Source: RGIG4097 sp964637515 (GTDB lineage: Bacteria > Bacillota > Clostridia > Christensenellales > CAG-917). From it: a stretch of 64,000 nucleotides of DNA. The stretch is taken from NCBI GenBank assembly GCA_964637515.1, contig CAZWUI010000002.1, positions 88,255 to 152,254 on the forward strand, read 5' to 3'. The notes below the pieces were generated by a model that saw nothing but the letters and a program-made list of their open reading frames with translations, was not told the DNA's origin and ran no database searches. The position numbers and the translations under genes are program-made. This document shows, piece by piece, positions 33,783-42,866 of this stretch (position 1 is its first letter; each line of letters opens with the position of its first letter).

Positions 33783-34765
33783 CGGCAATCCAAAAAATCG
33801 CACTGTATTTTACGGTGTCCGCAGTTTTGACTTTGCTCGTCATGCCGCCACTTATCAAACTGTTGAAAAAGGTCAAAGCGGGGCAAAACATACTCGGCTA
33901 CGTCGTACAACACGAAAGCAAGGCGGGCACACCTACTATGGGCGGAGTGGTTTTCGCTCTGCCCGTGGTGATTTTTGCGCTTGTTGAGCGCACTCCGCTT
34001 GCGCTCGTTGCGATGAGTATGATTATCGGATTCGGGGCGCTTGGGTTTCTTGACGACTTCATCAAAATTCGTTTCAATCGCAATCTCGGTCTGAAAGCGT
34101 ATCAAAAGATTATCGGACAGGTCGGACTATCGGTGATAGTCGGCGTTTTCGTCTACAAGTCGGGGCTTGTCGGGAGTGAAATCAACTTGCCGTATCTCTC
34201 GCCTATCGACTTGAAATGGGGGATAATTCCTTTTGTTGCATTCACCTTCATCGCTACCACAAATTCCGTCAATCTAACCGACGGACTGGACGGACTTGCG
34301 GGGACGACTTGCCTTGGATATTTTCTCATCGTAGGAGTTGCGACTTTTCTTCAATTTTCAAAAACGGACGGGGAGTTGCAAGACAATTTGTTTTCACTCG
34401 TCGCACTGTGTGCGGTGCTTGTCGGGGCTCTATCCGCATATCTCGTTTTCAACTCGTCGCCCGCCCGCGTATTCATGGGAGATACGGGCTCTCTTGCACT
34501 CGGCGGTGCGGTTGCGTCTGTTGCGGTGCTTGCGAAAAATCCCGTTTTTATTCTCACTTCAGGCATAATGTTCGTATGGTCGAGCATAAGTGTTATTGTG
34601 CAGGTTATCTCGTTCAAGTCAACGGGGAAGAGGGTTTTCAAAATGTCCCCCTTTCATCATCATCTCGAAATGTGCGGAATGAGCGAAACGAAAATCTGCG
34701 CAATATATTTAGTTGCTACGTTAATCGGCGGAGCGGTAACGCTCGTGCTTGGGGAGGGAATATGA
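33779..34765 (+). CDS. mraY: phospho-MurNAc-pentapeptide translocase
   Basis: Membrane enzyme that makes lipid I. Of 328 aa, about ten are membrane segments. Family motifs: HESKAGTPTMGGVVF, GFLDDFIKIRFNRNLGL (Asp pair), NSVNLTDGLDGLAG (catalytic Asp) and FKMSPFHHHLEMCG (HHH loop). Start is ATGA overlapping the murE stop; murD follows, overlapping by four bases. murF, normally between murE and mraY, is missing here. Confidence 0.97.
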   Translation: MTAIQKIALYFTVSAVLTLLVMPPLIKLLKKVKAGQNILGYVVQHESKAGTPTMGGVVFALPVVIFALVERTPLALVAMSMIIGFGALGFLDDFIKIRFNRNLGLKAYQKIIGQVGLSVIVGVFVYKSGLVGSEINLPYLSPIDLKWGIIPFVAFTFIATTNSVNLTDGLDGLAGTTCLGYFLIVGVATFLQFSKTDGELQDNLFSLVALCAVLVGALSAYLVFNSSPARVFMGDTGSLALGGAVASVAVLAKNPVFILTSGIMFVWSSISVIVQVISFKSTGKRVFKMSPFHHHLEMCGMSETKICAIYLVATLIGGAVTLVLGEGI

Positions 34766-36060
34766 ATTTGCTCGGCAAAAACGTCGTCATCTACGGCGGT
34801 GGTGTTAGCGGTCTATCCGCATACGACCTTGTGAAATCGAAGGGCGGTCGCGCGATAATCTACGACGACAATCCGTGCGTTATGCACGCAACTTCGTCGG
34901 TGGGAGTTTTCTCGTCTGCGGATATTATCGTGTTGAGTCCCGGAGTGGAGCAGGGAAAGGACTTCATTCTCGATGCAAAACTCGAAGGGAAAACCGTAGT
35001 CGGTGAACTTGAACTTGCATCTGCATTTTGCGATGCGGAAATCATTGCCGTAACCGGCACAAACGGAAAGACGACGACTGTCAATCTCATCAATCATATT
35101 CTGCGCACTGCGGGGACTTTTTCGCACGTAGCGGGAAACGTGGGCGTTGCGTTTTCATCCGTATGCGACAACTTCGACTCAACCGAAACCGTAGTCGTGG
35201 AAGCGTCCAGTTTTCAACTTGAAAGCACGATCAAATTTGCGCCCGACGTGGCGGTGCTTTTGAATATCACTCCCGACCATATCGACCGCCATAAGACTTT
35301 TGACAAGTACGTTTCGGCAAAATCAAATATCTTCATTAGGCAGAGCGAGTGCGACAAGATAGTCTACAATGCAGACGACGAAGTTATCCTTTCTCTCGTG
35401 CCGTATATGAATGCGGAAAAGATACCGTTCAGTGTGAAAAATCCGACTTGCGGAGCGTATATATCCGACGGTTTCATTTGCTACAAAGGTTTGCCCGTCA
35501 TCGACGTCGGCGAGATAGACTTGAAGGGCAGGGAAATTGAAAACGCTCTTGCCGCAACCGCCGTCGCAATGTCGAAAGGGGTGAGCGTATATACCGTTGC
35601 ATCCGCACTGACAAGTTTTCGTCGTCCGCGGTTTAGGAGAGAAAGAGTCGCGCTCATCGACGGAGTGTCCGTGTTCAACGACAGCAAAGCGACCAACGTC
35701 GGTGCAACTTTGTCCGCAGTCGAAAGTCTTGACGGAAAGGGCATCGTGATTATGGGCGGTGCGAAAAAAGAGGAAAATTTCGATTTGATTTTCGGCGGTG
35801 CGAGCGGGAATATCGCAGGGGTTGTCGTGGTCGGTGAAAACGAAAAGGAAATCACCGAAAGCATGGATAAGTACGGTTATAAAAACTACGAAGTCGCTTG
35901 CGACCTTGACGACGCAGTCAAAAAAGGGTTGAATATGGCGAAAACTCACGGTGTAAACAACTTATTGTTTTCCCCCGCAAGCAAGAGTTTTGACAAGTAC
36001 GCAAATTTTGAAGAGCGCGGAAAAGCGTTTGAAAAAGTCCTGTCCCGTTTAGATGATTAA
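34762..36060 (+). CDS. murD: UDP-MurNAc-L-alanine--D-glutamate ligase
   Basis: Adds D-Glu to UDP-MurNAc-L-Ala. The 432-aa protein starts MNLLGKNVVIYGGGVSGLSA (uridine-binding N-domain). It continues SPGVEQGKDF, VTGTNGKTTTVNLINHIL, EASSFQLEST, NITPDHIDRHKTFD, FNDSKATNVGATLSAVES, and SPASKSFDKYANFEERG. The start at 34762 has GGGAGGGAA upstream. A longer in-frame extension back to 34216 lies antiframe inside mraY and is not real. Confidence 0.97.
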   Translation: MNLLGKNVVIYGGGVSGLSAYDLVKSKGGRAIIYDDNPCVMHATSSVGVFSSADIIVLSPGVEQGKDFILDAKLEGKTVVGELELASAFCDAEIIAVTGTNGKTTTVNLINHILRTAGTFSHVAGNVGVAFSSVCDNFDSTETVVVEASSFQLESTIKFAPDVAVLLNITPDHIDRHKTFDKYVSAKSNIFIRQSECDKIVYNADDEVILSLVPYMNAEKIPFSVKNPTCGAYISDGFICYKGLPVIDVGEIDLKGREIENALAATAVAMSKGVSVYTVASALTSFRRPRFRRERVALIDGVSVFNDSKATNVGATLSAVESLDGKGIVIMGGAKKEENFDLIFGGASGNIAGVVVVGENEKEITESMDKYGYKNYEVACDLDDAVKKGLNMAKTHGVNNLLFSPASKSFDKYANFEERGKAFEKVLSRLDD

Positions 36061-37192
36061 ACTCAAAAAAGCGTTCGACGGAGATTTATCCATTGCTCTC
36101 GTTGCTCTCGGATTATCTCTCGTCGGACTTGTTTTCATACATTCCGCCTCCTCTTATACCGCCGTCTTGCAGGCGGGGGACGAATATCACTACGTCAAGA
36201 CGCAGGCGGCCGCTATCGCAGTCGGTATCGTGCTTGCGACTTTCTTGTCGGGGGTGAAAATCCAAAAGGTTGAAAAGTACGGATATGCGGTTTATATTCT
36301 ATGCCTTGCATTGCTTGCACTTGTATTCGTCCCTGTCATCGGGGTGGAGAGTTACGGCGCAAAACGGTGGTTGAACCTAGGTTTTTTCACCATTCAACCG
36401 TCCGAATATGCAAAATTCGCAATGGTCGTCGCACTCTCGTCGTATGCGTCGAATCACGGCACGGACAAAATCAAAGATACCCTTGCAATGCTTGCGATAG
36501 GGGGAGCGGTTTGCGTGCTACTCATCCTTGAACCTAATATGTCTATCACCATTTGCGTGGGTGCGGTGTTGATGATTATGCTCTTCGTGAGCGGTGTGAA
36601 AATCAAACGACTTATTTTGATTATGCTACCGGTAATCGCCGGAGGTATCGCACTTGTTTTTCTCGAACCTTATCGAGTGAGGCGGTTGCTTGCATTCGTC
36701 AATCCGTGGGAGTCCCCGCTCGATGAAGGCTATCAACTCATTCAGTCCTACTACGCTCTCGGCTCGGGCGGACTGTTCGGTTTAGGACTCGGCAACTCTC
36801 GACAAAAATACGCATTCTTGCCTTTTGCCGAAAGCGATTTCATTTTGTCGGTGATAGGGGAAGAGTTAGGACTTTTCGGAGTTGCGTTGATAATTTGCGC
36901 ATTCCTGTTTCTCATCGTGAAAGGGATAATTATTTCGGTGCGGGCAAAGGATAGATTTTCTTGCTATCTGTCCGCGGGAATAACGTCGGTTATCGCAGTG
37001 CAGACTGCGCTCAACGTCGCAGTCGTATGCGGAGCGATACCGCCGACGGGGTTGCCGTTGCCTTTCATCAGTGCAGGGGGAAGTTCGGTTACTGCGTATG
37101 CTTGCGCGATAGGACTTCTCGTCAACATATCCAAAACCGCAAAAAAGGACGGCTTTTTGAACGAGGTGAATTTTGCAAACGGAATATCTTGA
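36053..37192 (+). CDS. ftsW: SEDS-family glycosyltransferase FtsW/SpoVE
   Basis: Membrane peptidoglycan polymerase that pairs with the class B PBP encoded upstream. The 379-aa protein has about ten membrane segments. Motifs: FIHSASSYTAV, ESYGAKRWLNLGFFTIQPSEYAK, RLLAFVNPWESPLDEGYQLIQS, GLGNSRQKYAFLPFAESDFILSVIGEE, and the C-terminal PPTGLPLPFISAGGSS. It overlaps murD by eight bases. murG, usually next, is absent; murA begins 20 bases before the ftsW stop. Confidence 0.95.
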   Translation: MIKLKKAFDGDLSIALVALGLSLVGLVFIHSASSYTAVLQAGDEYHYVKTQAAAIAVGIVLATFLSGVKIQKVEKYGYAVYILCLALLALVFVPVIGVESYGAKRWLNLGFFTIQPSEYAKFAMVVALSSYASNHGTDKIKDTLAMLAIGGAVCVLLILEPNMSITICVGAVLMIMLFVSGVKIKRLILIMLPVIAGGIALVFLEPYRVRRLLAFVNPWESPLDEGYQLIQSYYALGSGGLFGLGLGNSRQKYAFLPFAESDFILSVIGEELGLFGVALIICAFLFLIVKGIIISVRAKDRFSCYLSAGITSVIAVQTALNVAVVCGAIPPTGLPLPFISAGGSSVTAYACAIGLLVNISKTAKKDGFLNEVNFANGIS

Positions 37193-38429
37193 AATCAAAG
37201 GCGGAAACGCTCTCTACGGAAACGTGAAAATACCGTCCGCAAAAAATGCGGTGTTGCCTATGCTTGCGGGAGCGATATTGTCTGACGACGAAGTCACCCT
37301 GACCGATTGCCCGAATATCACAGACGTGAACAATATGATGAAAATATTGAAGTCCGTAGGACTTTCCGTCACAAATTGCAATGGAGATATAACGGTGAGC
37401 GGAAAGGTGAAATGCGAAGTCGTGTCCGAAAAACTCTCTTGCGCTATGCGCTCGTCTGTGTTTTTGCTCGGTGCGCTATTATCCGAAGTCGGACGTGTCA
37501 GATTGCATACGCCGGGCGGTTGCAACATAGGCGCAAGACCTATCGACATTCATCTCGACGGACTTGCAAAATTGGGTGCGAAAATCGAGTACGGCACGGA
37601 CTACGTCGATTGTTATGCGGATAGGCTCGTCGGGGCGGACGTCACGTTCAAATATCCGAGCGTGGGCGCAACCGAAAATTTATTGCTCGCCGCAGTCAAA
37701 GCAAAAGGGGAAAGCACTCTCATCGGGTGCGCGCGTGAACCTGAAATCGTATCTTTATGCGACATGTTGCGAAGTATGGGAGCGAATATAGTCGGAGACG
37801 GTACGTCTGTCGTCAAGGTCAAAGGGGTGGGCGCTCTTTCGGGGACGAAAATCAAACCCGTATCAGACAGGATAGTTGCGGGGACGATTATATCTGCGGT
37901 TGCGGTTGCGGGCGGTAAGGTGAGAATGGAAAACGCAGAAACATCTCATCTGGGTGCGTTTTTGAAAGAAATCTTATCATCGCACGTGAGAGTCACGGAC
38001 GTATCTTGCGGAGTCACTGTCGAGAGCGACGGAGTGATTTTGCCGTCAAATATCGTCACGGGACCGTATCCGACTTTTCCGACGGATATGCAACCTATCA
38101 TGACTGCGGTGCAGTGCTTTGCAAACGGAGTGAGCACCGTCACCGAAACGGTTTTTGAAAACAGGTTTGCGCACGTAGGCGAACTCGTCAATATGGGTGC
38201 GAATATCGACGTTGACGGAGATGAAGCGATAGTCAGGGGGAAGGGCGGCTTGCACTCGTCCGTCCTTCACGCATACGACCTACGTGGCGGGGCGGCACTA
38301 GTCGTTGCGTCTCTCGGCGCAAATGGGACGGGGCGAATATACGGTTTGAATCATATCGACCGCGGATACGAAAAAATCGAGGAAATATTCTCGTCTCTCG
38401 GCGGAGATATAAGGCGGGGAAGGGAATAG
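37173..38429 (+). CDS. murA: UDP-GlcNAc 1-carboxyvinyltransferase
   Basis: First committed step of peptidoglycan synthesis, transferring enolpyruvate to UDP-GlcNAc; the fosfomycin target. The 418-aa sequence shows LEIKGGNALYGNVKIPSAKNAVLPML, PGGCNIGARPIDIHL in the active-site loop where the family has a Cys, PTFPTDMQPIMTAVQ and DLRGGAALVVASL. Start is TTG at 37173 with GAGG six bases before it, overlapping ftsW. It is the last gene before the separate ftsA promoter; murB and ftsQ, often nearby, are not present. Confidence 0.95.
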   Translation: MQTEYLEIKGGNALYGNVKIPSAKNAVLPMLAGAILSDDEVTLTDCPNITDVNNMMKILKSVGLSVTNCNGDITVSGKVKCEVVSEKLSCAMRSSVFLLGALLSEVGRVRLHTPGGCNIGARPIDIHLDGLAKLGAKIEYGTDYVDCYADRLVGADVTFKYPSVGATENLLLAAVKAKGESTLIGCAREPEIVSLCDMLRSMGANIVGDGTSVVKVKGVGALSGTKIKPVSDRIVAGTIISAVAVAGGKVRMENAETSHLGAFLKEILSSHVRVTDVSCGVTVESDGVILPSNIVTGPYPTFPTDMQPIMTAVQCFANGVSTVTETVFENRFAHVGELVNMGANIDVDGDEAIVRGKGGLHSSVLHAYDLRGGAALVVASLGANGTGRIYGLNHIDRGYEKIEEIFSSLGGDIRRGRE

Positions 38430-38484
38430 CGGGAACAAATTTAATATTTATGCGCAATTTTTGAAATTTTTTACAAAAAAATTC

Positions 38485-38512
38485 TTGACATAATATATAT
38501 ATTATATATAAT
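38485..38512 (+). promoter_or_regulatory. sigma-A promoter of ftsA-ftsZ
   Basis: TTGACA (38485-38490), 16-base AT-repeat spacer, TATAAT (38507-38512). The leader contains GTGCGCA and TGCGCAC, able to form a 7-bp hairpin just before GAGGA and the ftsA ATG. Confidence 0.85.
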
Positions 38513-38566
38513 AAAAGTAAGAATATTACGCACACGTGCGCACTCGCGTTGCGCACACGAGGAAGT

Positions 38567-39736
38567 ATGACGAATATTTTCACCAAAGATATTGCGATAC
38601 TCGACGTCACCTCTCGTCTTATATCCGCCATCGTAGGCGCAAAAAAGGCGCAGAGCGTTTTTGGCGTTAAAGCACTCGTGGAGAAAGAAAATTCGGGCTT
38701 TGAAAACGGTGAATGGTTCGACGCGGAAGATACCAAGAGCGTTGCAATCGCAGTTTTGAAAGAGGCTATGCAGACCGCAGAGTCAAGCACGAAAAAACTT
38801 TTCATCGGCGTGCCTGCAGAATTCGTCGCAAACGTGACGAAGACTGTCGGTATCACCCTTGACAGAGAACGTAGAGTAGTTGACGCAGATATAGATTTTC
38901 TCATCAAAAAAGGAAACAACTTCAATTCGGATAGACACGTGCTTATCAATTCCGCTCCCGTGGAATTTAGTGTGGATACGTCGGACAAAACATATCGCGA
39001 CGTCAGAGGACTCACCGCAAGTTCGGTTCAGGGTGTAGTGTCATATATGCTTTGCGAACAGTCTTTCGTTGATATGTTCGACGAGGTGGGCAAGTCTCTC
39101 GGTTTCAGTGAAATCAAATACGTTTGCACCGCTTGGGCGGAAGGCGTTTCTCTCTTTGAAAAGGAAGAACGCGACGACGCATATATCCTTGTGGACATCG
39201 GTTTCATTTCGTCGTCAATTCTCATCGGAAGAGGTGAAGGAGTCATCGACTTGAAATCTTTTTCTTTGGGTGGTGGACACATATCCGGCGATATGTGCGA
39301 AGGACTCGACGTCAGTTTCGACCTTGCAGAAAAGGCGCGCGAACTTGTCGATCTCAATCTCAACTACGCAGACGATGCGATTTTGGTCGCAGATCAGGAA
39401 GACGTCATCTACGGCACCGAAGCGTGCGAAGTGGTCAGATGCCGTCTCGAAGATATATCGGACATCATCAAAGAAGTCATCTACGCATCGGGAATAGATT
39501 TTCCGTCTTATGCGCCCGTCTATCTCACGGGGGAAGGCATAGCGTCTATACGTGGTGCGAAAAAATATCTCGGCAATGAACTCGGTATGAACGTGGAAAT
39601 CATCACTCCCAAATTTCCCGGGTATGTCAAGCCGTCCGCCGCAAGCAAAATATCCTTGTTGCAAGTTGCGGAATCCCTTTCAAAACACAGTTTTGACAGT
39701 TTTATAAAAAGATTGTTTAACGGAGGTAAATTATGA
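38567..39736 (+). CDS. ftsA: divergent FtsA-like protein
   Basis: Actin-fold partner that anchors FtsZ to the membrane, 389 aa, immediately upstream of ftsZ. The FtsA layout is recognisable: N-terminal strand ILDVTSRLISAIVGAK, subdomain 1C-like IGVPAEFVANVTKTVGITLD, AYILVDIGFISSSILIG in the phosphate-2 place, SLGGGHISGDMCEGL, and VYLTGEGIASIRGAKKYLG in the adenosine place. A C-terminal amphipathic helix (SFDSFIKRLFNGGKL) can bind membrane. The phosphate-binding loops lack the usual DIGTS and DIGGGT residues. Start at 38567 with GAGGA; the ftsZ ATG overlaps the stop. Confidence 0.85.
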   Translation: MTNIFTKDIAILDVTSRLISAIVGAKKAQSVFGVKALVEKENSGFENGEWFDAEDTKSVAIAVLKEAMQTAESSTKKLFIGVPAEFVANVTKTVGITLDRERRVVDADIDFLIKKGNNFNSDRHVLINSAPVEFSVDTSDKTYRDVRGLTASSVQGVVSYMLCEQSFVDMFDEVGKSLGFSEIKYVCTAWAEGVSLFEKEERDDAYILVDIGFISSSILIGRGEGVIDLKSFSLGGGHISGDMCEGLDVSFDLAEKARELVDLNLNYADDAILVADQEDVIYGTEACEVVRCRLEDISDIIKEVIYASGIDFPSYAPVYLTGEGIASIRGAKKYLGNELGMNVEIITPKFPGYVKPSAASKISLLQVAESLSKHSFDSFIKRLFNGGKL

Positions 39737-41184
39737 TAGATTTTGACAAATTCGGATATAACGACGTTATCAACAACAATAACGATTTCGAATCCGCTGA
39801 AACCCAAGATACCACCGAAGAAGAAGTCGTGGAACAGACTTTCGCAGACGTGGAATCCGAAGTGCGCGAATATCAAGAAAACGTCGTGCGCAAACCCGTC
39901 AGCCAAAAAACTCCCGGCAAAGCAAATATAGTGGTAGTCGGCGTTGGCGGTGGCGGTAACAACGCAGTCAACAATATGATTAGAGCAGGTATCAAGAGTG
40001 CAACTTTCGTGGTTATGAACACGGACGTTCAAGCACTCAATCTCTCTCTCGTTCCGCTCGAAAACAAAATCCAACTCGGTTCTTCCAAAACCGGTGGTTT
40101 GGGCGCAGGCTCCGATCCCGAAATCGGCAGACTCGCGGCTGAAGAATCCAAAGAAACTATCAAAGCGGCACTCAAAGGTATCGACCTTTTGTTCATAACC
40201 GCAGGTATGGGCGGTGGCACCGGTACAGGTGCGGCACCCGTCATCGCGGAAGTCGCAAAGAGCATGGGTATTCTCACCGTCGCAGTCGTCACGAAACCTT
40301 TCGTGTTCGAGGGCGCACAACGTATGAAAAACGCCGAAGCAGGTATTCGCAATCTCCAAAACTTTGTGGATACGTTGCTTGTTATCCCCAACCAAAAACT
40401 CATCGAAGTGCTTGACAAGGGCGTATCCTTCAAGCGCGCGTTTGAAATCGCAGACGACGTTCTCCGCCAAGGCGTTCAAGGCGTAAGCGACGTCATCACC
40501 AATCCCGAACTCATCAATCTCGACTTCGCGGACGTCAGAACTATCCTTATGAACAAAGGTCTTGCTCATATGGGTATCGGCTATGGCAAAGGCGAAAAGA
40601 GAGTCATCGAAGCAGTCAAAGGCGCAGTGTTCAGTCCTTTGCTCGAAACCGACATCGAAGGCGCAACCGGCATCATCGTCAATATCAGCGGTGGTGAAGA
40701 CATGCTCCTTAGCGAAGTCACCGAGGCATGCGACATCGTCCGTCAGGTTGTGGATCCCGATGCAAATATCATTCTTGGTACTGCGTTCGTTCCCGACAAG
40801 AAAGACATCGAAATCACCATCATCGCAACAGGCTTTGTGGACAAAAACACCGTTCCCGCTCGTAGTGTAGGATCTTCTCCCGTCAGTGCAAAACCCGTGG
40901 CAAGTACTCTTGCGGCGGCAACCGTTGAAAAAGAAGTCCCCGAAGAACAACTCACTCCTGTGAGAGAAGTTGACATCTTCGCAAGTCGTCCTATCTTCCA
41001 AAGAACCGATCCGACTGCAGAACAACAAGCACCTGTCGAAACTTATGTAGAGCCTGTGAAACCCGTCGTTGCTCCCGCACCTGCACCCGCACAAGACGGA
41101 ATTGCAAGTTCTAGAATTGATGTGCAAAAGAGCGGAAGAGCAGTCCCCGCATTCCTCAGAAAACTCAAAGGCGACCGCGAATAA
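39733..41184 (+). CDS. ftsZ: cell division protein FtsZ with extended N-terminus
   Basis: Tubulin-like GTPase that builds the Z ring. The core runs from KANIVVVGVGGGGNNAVNNMI through NTDVQAL, TAGMGGGTGTGAAPVIAE (GTP loop) and NPELINLDFADVRTIL (T7 loop with catalytic Asp). The C-terminal linker is Pro/Ala/Glu-rich and ends in GRAVPAFLRKLKGDRE, the conserved tail that binds FtsA. Before the core lie about 60 acidic, Asn-rich residues (YNDVINNNNDFESAE), much longer than the ten or so usually found. CGGAGG precedes the ATG. Confidence 0.97.
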   Translation: MIDFDKFGYNDVINNNNDFESAETQDTTEEEVVEQTFADVESEVREYQENVVRKPVSQKTPGKANIVVVGVGGGGNNAVNNMIRAGIKSATFVVMNTDVQALNLSLVPLENKIQLGSSKTGGLGAGSDPEIGRLAAEESKETIKAALKGIDLLFITAGMGGGTGTGAAPVIAEVAKSMGILTVAVVTKPFVFEGAQRMKNAEAGIRNLQNFVDTLLVIPNQKLIEVLDKGVSFKRAFEIADDVLRQGVQGVSDVITNPELINLDFADVRTILMNKGLAHMGIGYGKGEKRVIEAVKGAVFSPLLETDIEGATGIIVNISGGEDMLLSEVTEACDIVRQVVDPDANIILGTAFVPDKKDIEITIIATGFVDKNTVPARSVGSSPVSAKPVASTLAAATVEKEVPEEQLTPVREVDIFASRPIFQRTDPTAEQQAPVETYVEPVKPVVAPAPAPAQDGIASSRIDVQKSGRAVPAFLRKLKGDRE

Positions 41185-41202
41185 TCAAAATCTAATCATT
41201 AT

Positions 41203-41234
41203 AACGACCGTGCGATCTGCACGGTCGTTTTTTC
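41203..41234 (+). terminator. terminator after ftsZ
   Basis: AACGACCGTGC (41203-41213) pairs with GCACGGTCGTT (41219-41229), followed by a T run. It separates the division cluster from the sporulation genes. Confidence 0.9.
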
Positions 41235-41330
41235 TTTTTTAGATAATTGCCTTTTTGTTCAAATTTGCATTTTCAAGGAAACCGTCATAAAAAGAAAGAT
41301 TTCGCAAGTGATAAGGGGTATAGTCGGAGT

Positions 41331-42083
41331 ATGAAAGTGTACGTGGAGATAGTTTTTATAAACAACTTTTTCATCGACTTGTTGCTCGTTGTCTCAACGC
41401 TTGCTTTCAGACGGATAAAAATATCAAAAATCCGTATTCTAACCACGTGTTTTTTCGGTGCGTGCGTTGCGGTTTGTTATGCAATAATGCCAAAATGGAT
41501 GAAGATTTTGACGAGAATTGCACTTGCGCCATTGATGATTTTGCCGCTTGTCAAGACGAAAAAAGACTACCTTCCTATGTTTTTGACTTTCGTTATGTTC
41601 ACTTATTCGCTAGGCGGAATTATCGAAGGCTTACGCAATCTGATTGGTGTTGATATATACGGTTATCCGCTTTTGGGACTCACGTGTTTATGTGCGGTTG
41701 CGTTTGAAATCGCGATTATTTCGTTTGTTGTCACACAGTCAAAATTCAAACGAAAAATTTGCAACGTGGACGTTGTGATTGACGGATATTCTGCAGTCGC
41801 GCGCGCGTTATGCGACAGTGGAAATTCCCTTGTCGATGAGTTTTCAGGAAAGCCTGTTGTTATCCTGTCGAAGTCGTTTGAAAGCAAATTGACTGCATTA
41901 GATAGCGGAAAAGTTGACATTCAAGGTTTTATATCGGTGAAAACTGTGAACAGTGAAAGCAGTCTACCGCTCGTCAAACTCGACAAGGTTGTCGTGCGCG
42001 GAAAAGAGTTGGACGCATATGGCGCAATCTCTGAAAGCGACTTTGACGATTGTGATTTGATTTTGCAAAACACTATGTTTTGA
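41331..42083 (+). CDS. spoIIGA: sporulation sigma-E processing peptidase SpoIIGA
   Basis: Membrane aspartic protease that cleaves pro-sigma-E in the mother cell. Five membrane segments occupy residues 1-150 (VFINNFFIDLLLVVSTLAF; ILTTCFFGACVAVCYAI; LMILPLVKTKK; FLTFVMFTYSLGGII; LLGLTCLCAVAFEIAII). The protease domain carries LCDSGNSLVDEFSGKPVVIL, with the single catalytic Asp in DSGN. ATG at 41331 with AAGGGG and GGAG upstream; an earlier in-frame ATG at 41247 is too far out. TTGCAT (41265-41270) and TAAAAA (41288-41293), 17 apart, may be its promoter. sigE follows directly. Confidence 0.93.
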   Translation: MKVYVEIVFINNFFIDLLLVVSTLAFRRIKISKIRILTTCFFGACVAVCYAIMPKWMKILTRIALAPLMILPLVKTKKDYLPMFLTFVMFTYSLGGIIEGLRNLIGVDIYGYPLLGLTCLCAVAFEIAIISFVVTQSKFKRKICNVDVVIDGYSAVARALCDSGNSLVDEFSGKPVVILSKSFESKLTALDSGKVDIQGFISVKTVNSESSLPLVKLDKVVVRGKELDAYGAISESDFDDCDLILQNTMF

Positions 42084-42092
42084 GAGGTTATT

Positions 42093-42788
42093 ATGTTGAA
42101 AAAATTGATTGCAAAAATTTTGTCTAGTTTTGGACTTGACAGAGTGGACTACGTTTCGTCGGGAGAAAGCTTGCCTGCACCTTTAACTCCTGAAGAAGAG
42201 GCGGAAACGGTCGCAAGAATGTCGCAAGGGGACGAAAAAGCGAGATTGACGCTCATCGAACGCAATTTGCGCCTTGTCGTCTACATAGCAAAGAAGTTTG
42301 ACAATACCGGTGTTGAACTCGACGACCTTGTTTCAATCGGCACAATGGGGCTTATCAAGGCGGTCTCGGGCTTTGATAGCAGTAAAAATATCAAACTGGC
42401 GACGTTTGCATCGAGATGTATCGAAAACGAAATCTTGATGTATCTACGAAAAATCAGTCGCACAAGGGGAGAGATTTCTCTTGACGAACCGCTCAACGTA
42501 GATTGGGAAGGTAACGTGTTACTTCTCAGCGACGTACTCGGCACCGAACCCGATGCGATTTATCACGACGTCGAAATGAAAGACGAGAAAGAAATGCTCA
42601 TGGAAAGTTTCAAAAAACTTGGAGATCGTGAACGGCAAATCGTTGAATTACGTTTCGGACTCGGCGGAAAAGAGGAGATGACTCAAAAGGAAATTGCGGA
42701 GATGATGGGCATATCGCAGTCGTATATTTCTCGGCTTGAAAAGAAGATTGTTGCAGGGCTCAAAAAGGAACTTCTCAAACTTGGTTGA
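42093..42788 (+). CDS. sigE: mother-cell RNA polymerase sigma-E factor
   Basis: Sigma-70-family factor of 231 aa that directs early mother-cell genes. The N-terminal 25 residues (MLKKLIAKILSSFGLD) fit the pro-sequence removed by SpoIIGA. Region 2 is ERNLRLVVYIAKKFDNTGVELDDLVSIGTMGLIKAV, with the DNA-melting SRCIENEILMYLRK. Region 4 ends in MTQKEIAEMMGISQSYISRLEKKI. It follows spoIIGA by nine bases in the standard spoIIG operon. A weak AT hairpin follows. Confidence 0.96.
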   Translation: MLKKLIAKILSSFGLDRVDYVSSGESLPAPLTPEEEAETVARMSQGDEKARLTLIERNLRLVVYIAKKFDNTGVELDDLVSIGTMGLIKAVSGFDSSKNIKLATFASRCIENEILMYLRKISRTRGEISLDEPLNVDWEGNVLLLSDVLGTEPDAIYHDVEMKDEKEMLMESFKKLGDRERQIVELRFGLGGKEEMTQKEIAEMMGISQSYISRLEKKIVAGLKKELLKLG

Positions 42789-42829
42789 ATAAGTTTTCTA
42801 AAAATGCGCAAAATTTAGAATAGTTTTAG

Positions 42830-42861
42830 CCTTCTTACATAGCAAATTCGCTATAAGGAGG
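42830..42861 (+). promoter_or_regulatory. sigG leader hairpin hiding the ribosome-binding site
   Basis: CCTTCTTA (42830-42837) and TAGC (42840-42843) pair with GCTA (42850-42853) and TAAGGAGG (42854-42861): 12 pairs including one G-T, a two-base bulge and a six-base loop. The whole AAGGAGG lies in the stem, six bases before the TTG start. Confidence 0.8.
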
Positions 42862-42866
42862 CTATT

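Noticed and set aside
34216..34761. 182-codon N-terminal extension of murD
   Set aside because: It lies out of frame inside mraY, and murD has its own ATG with a ribosome-binding site at 34762.
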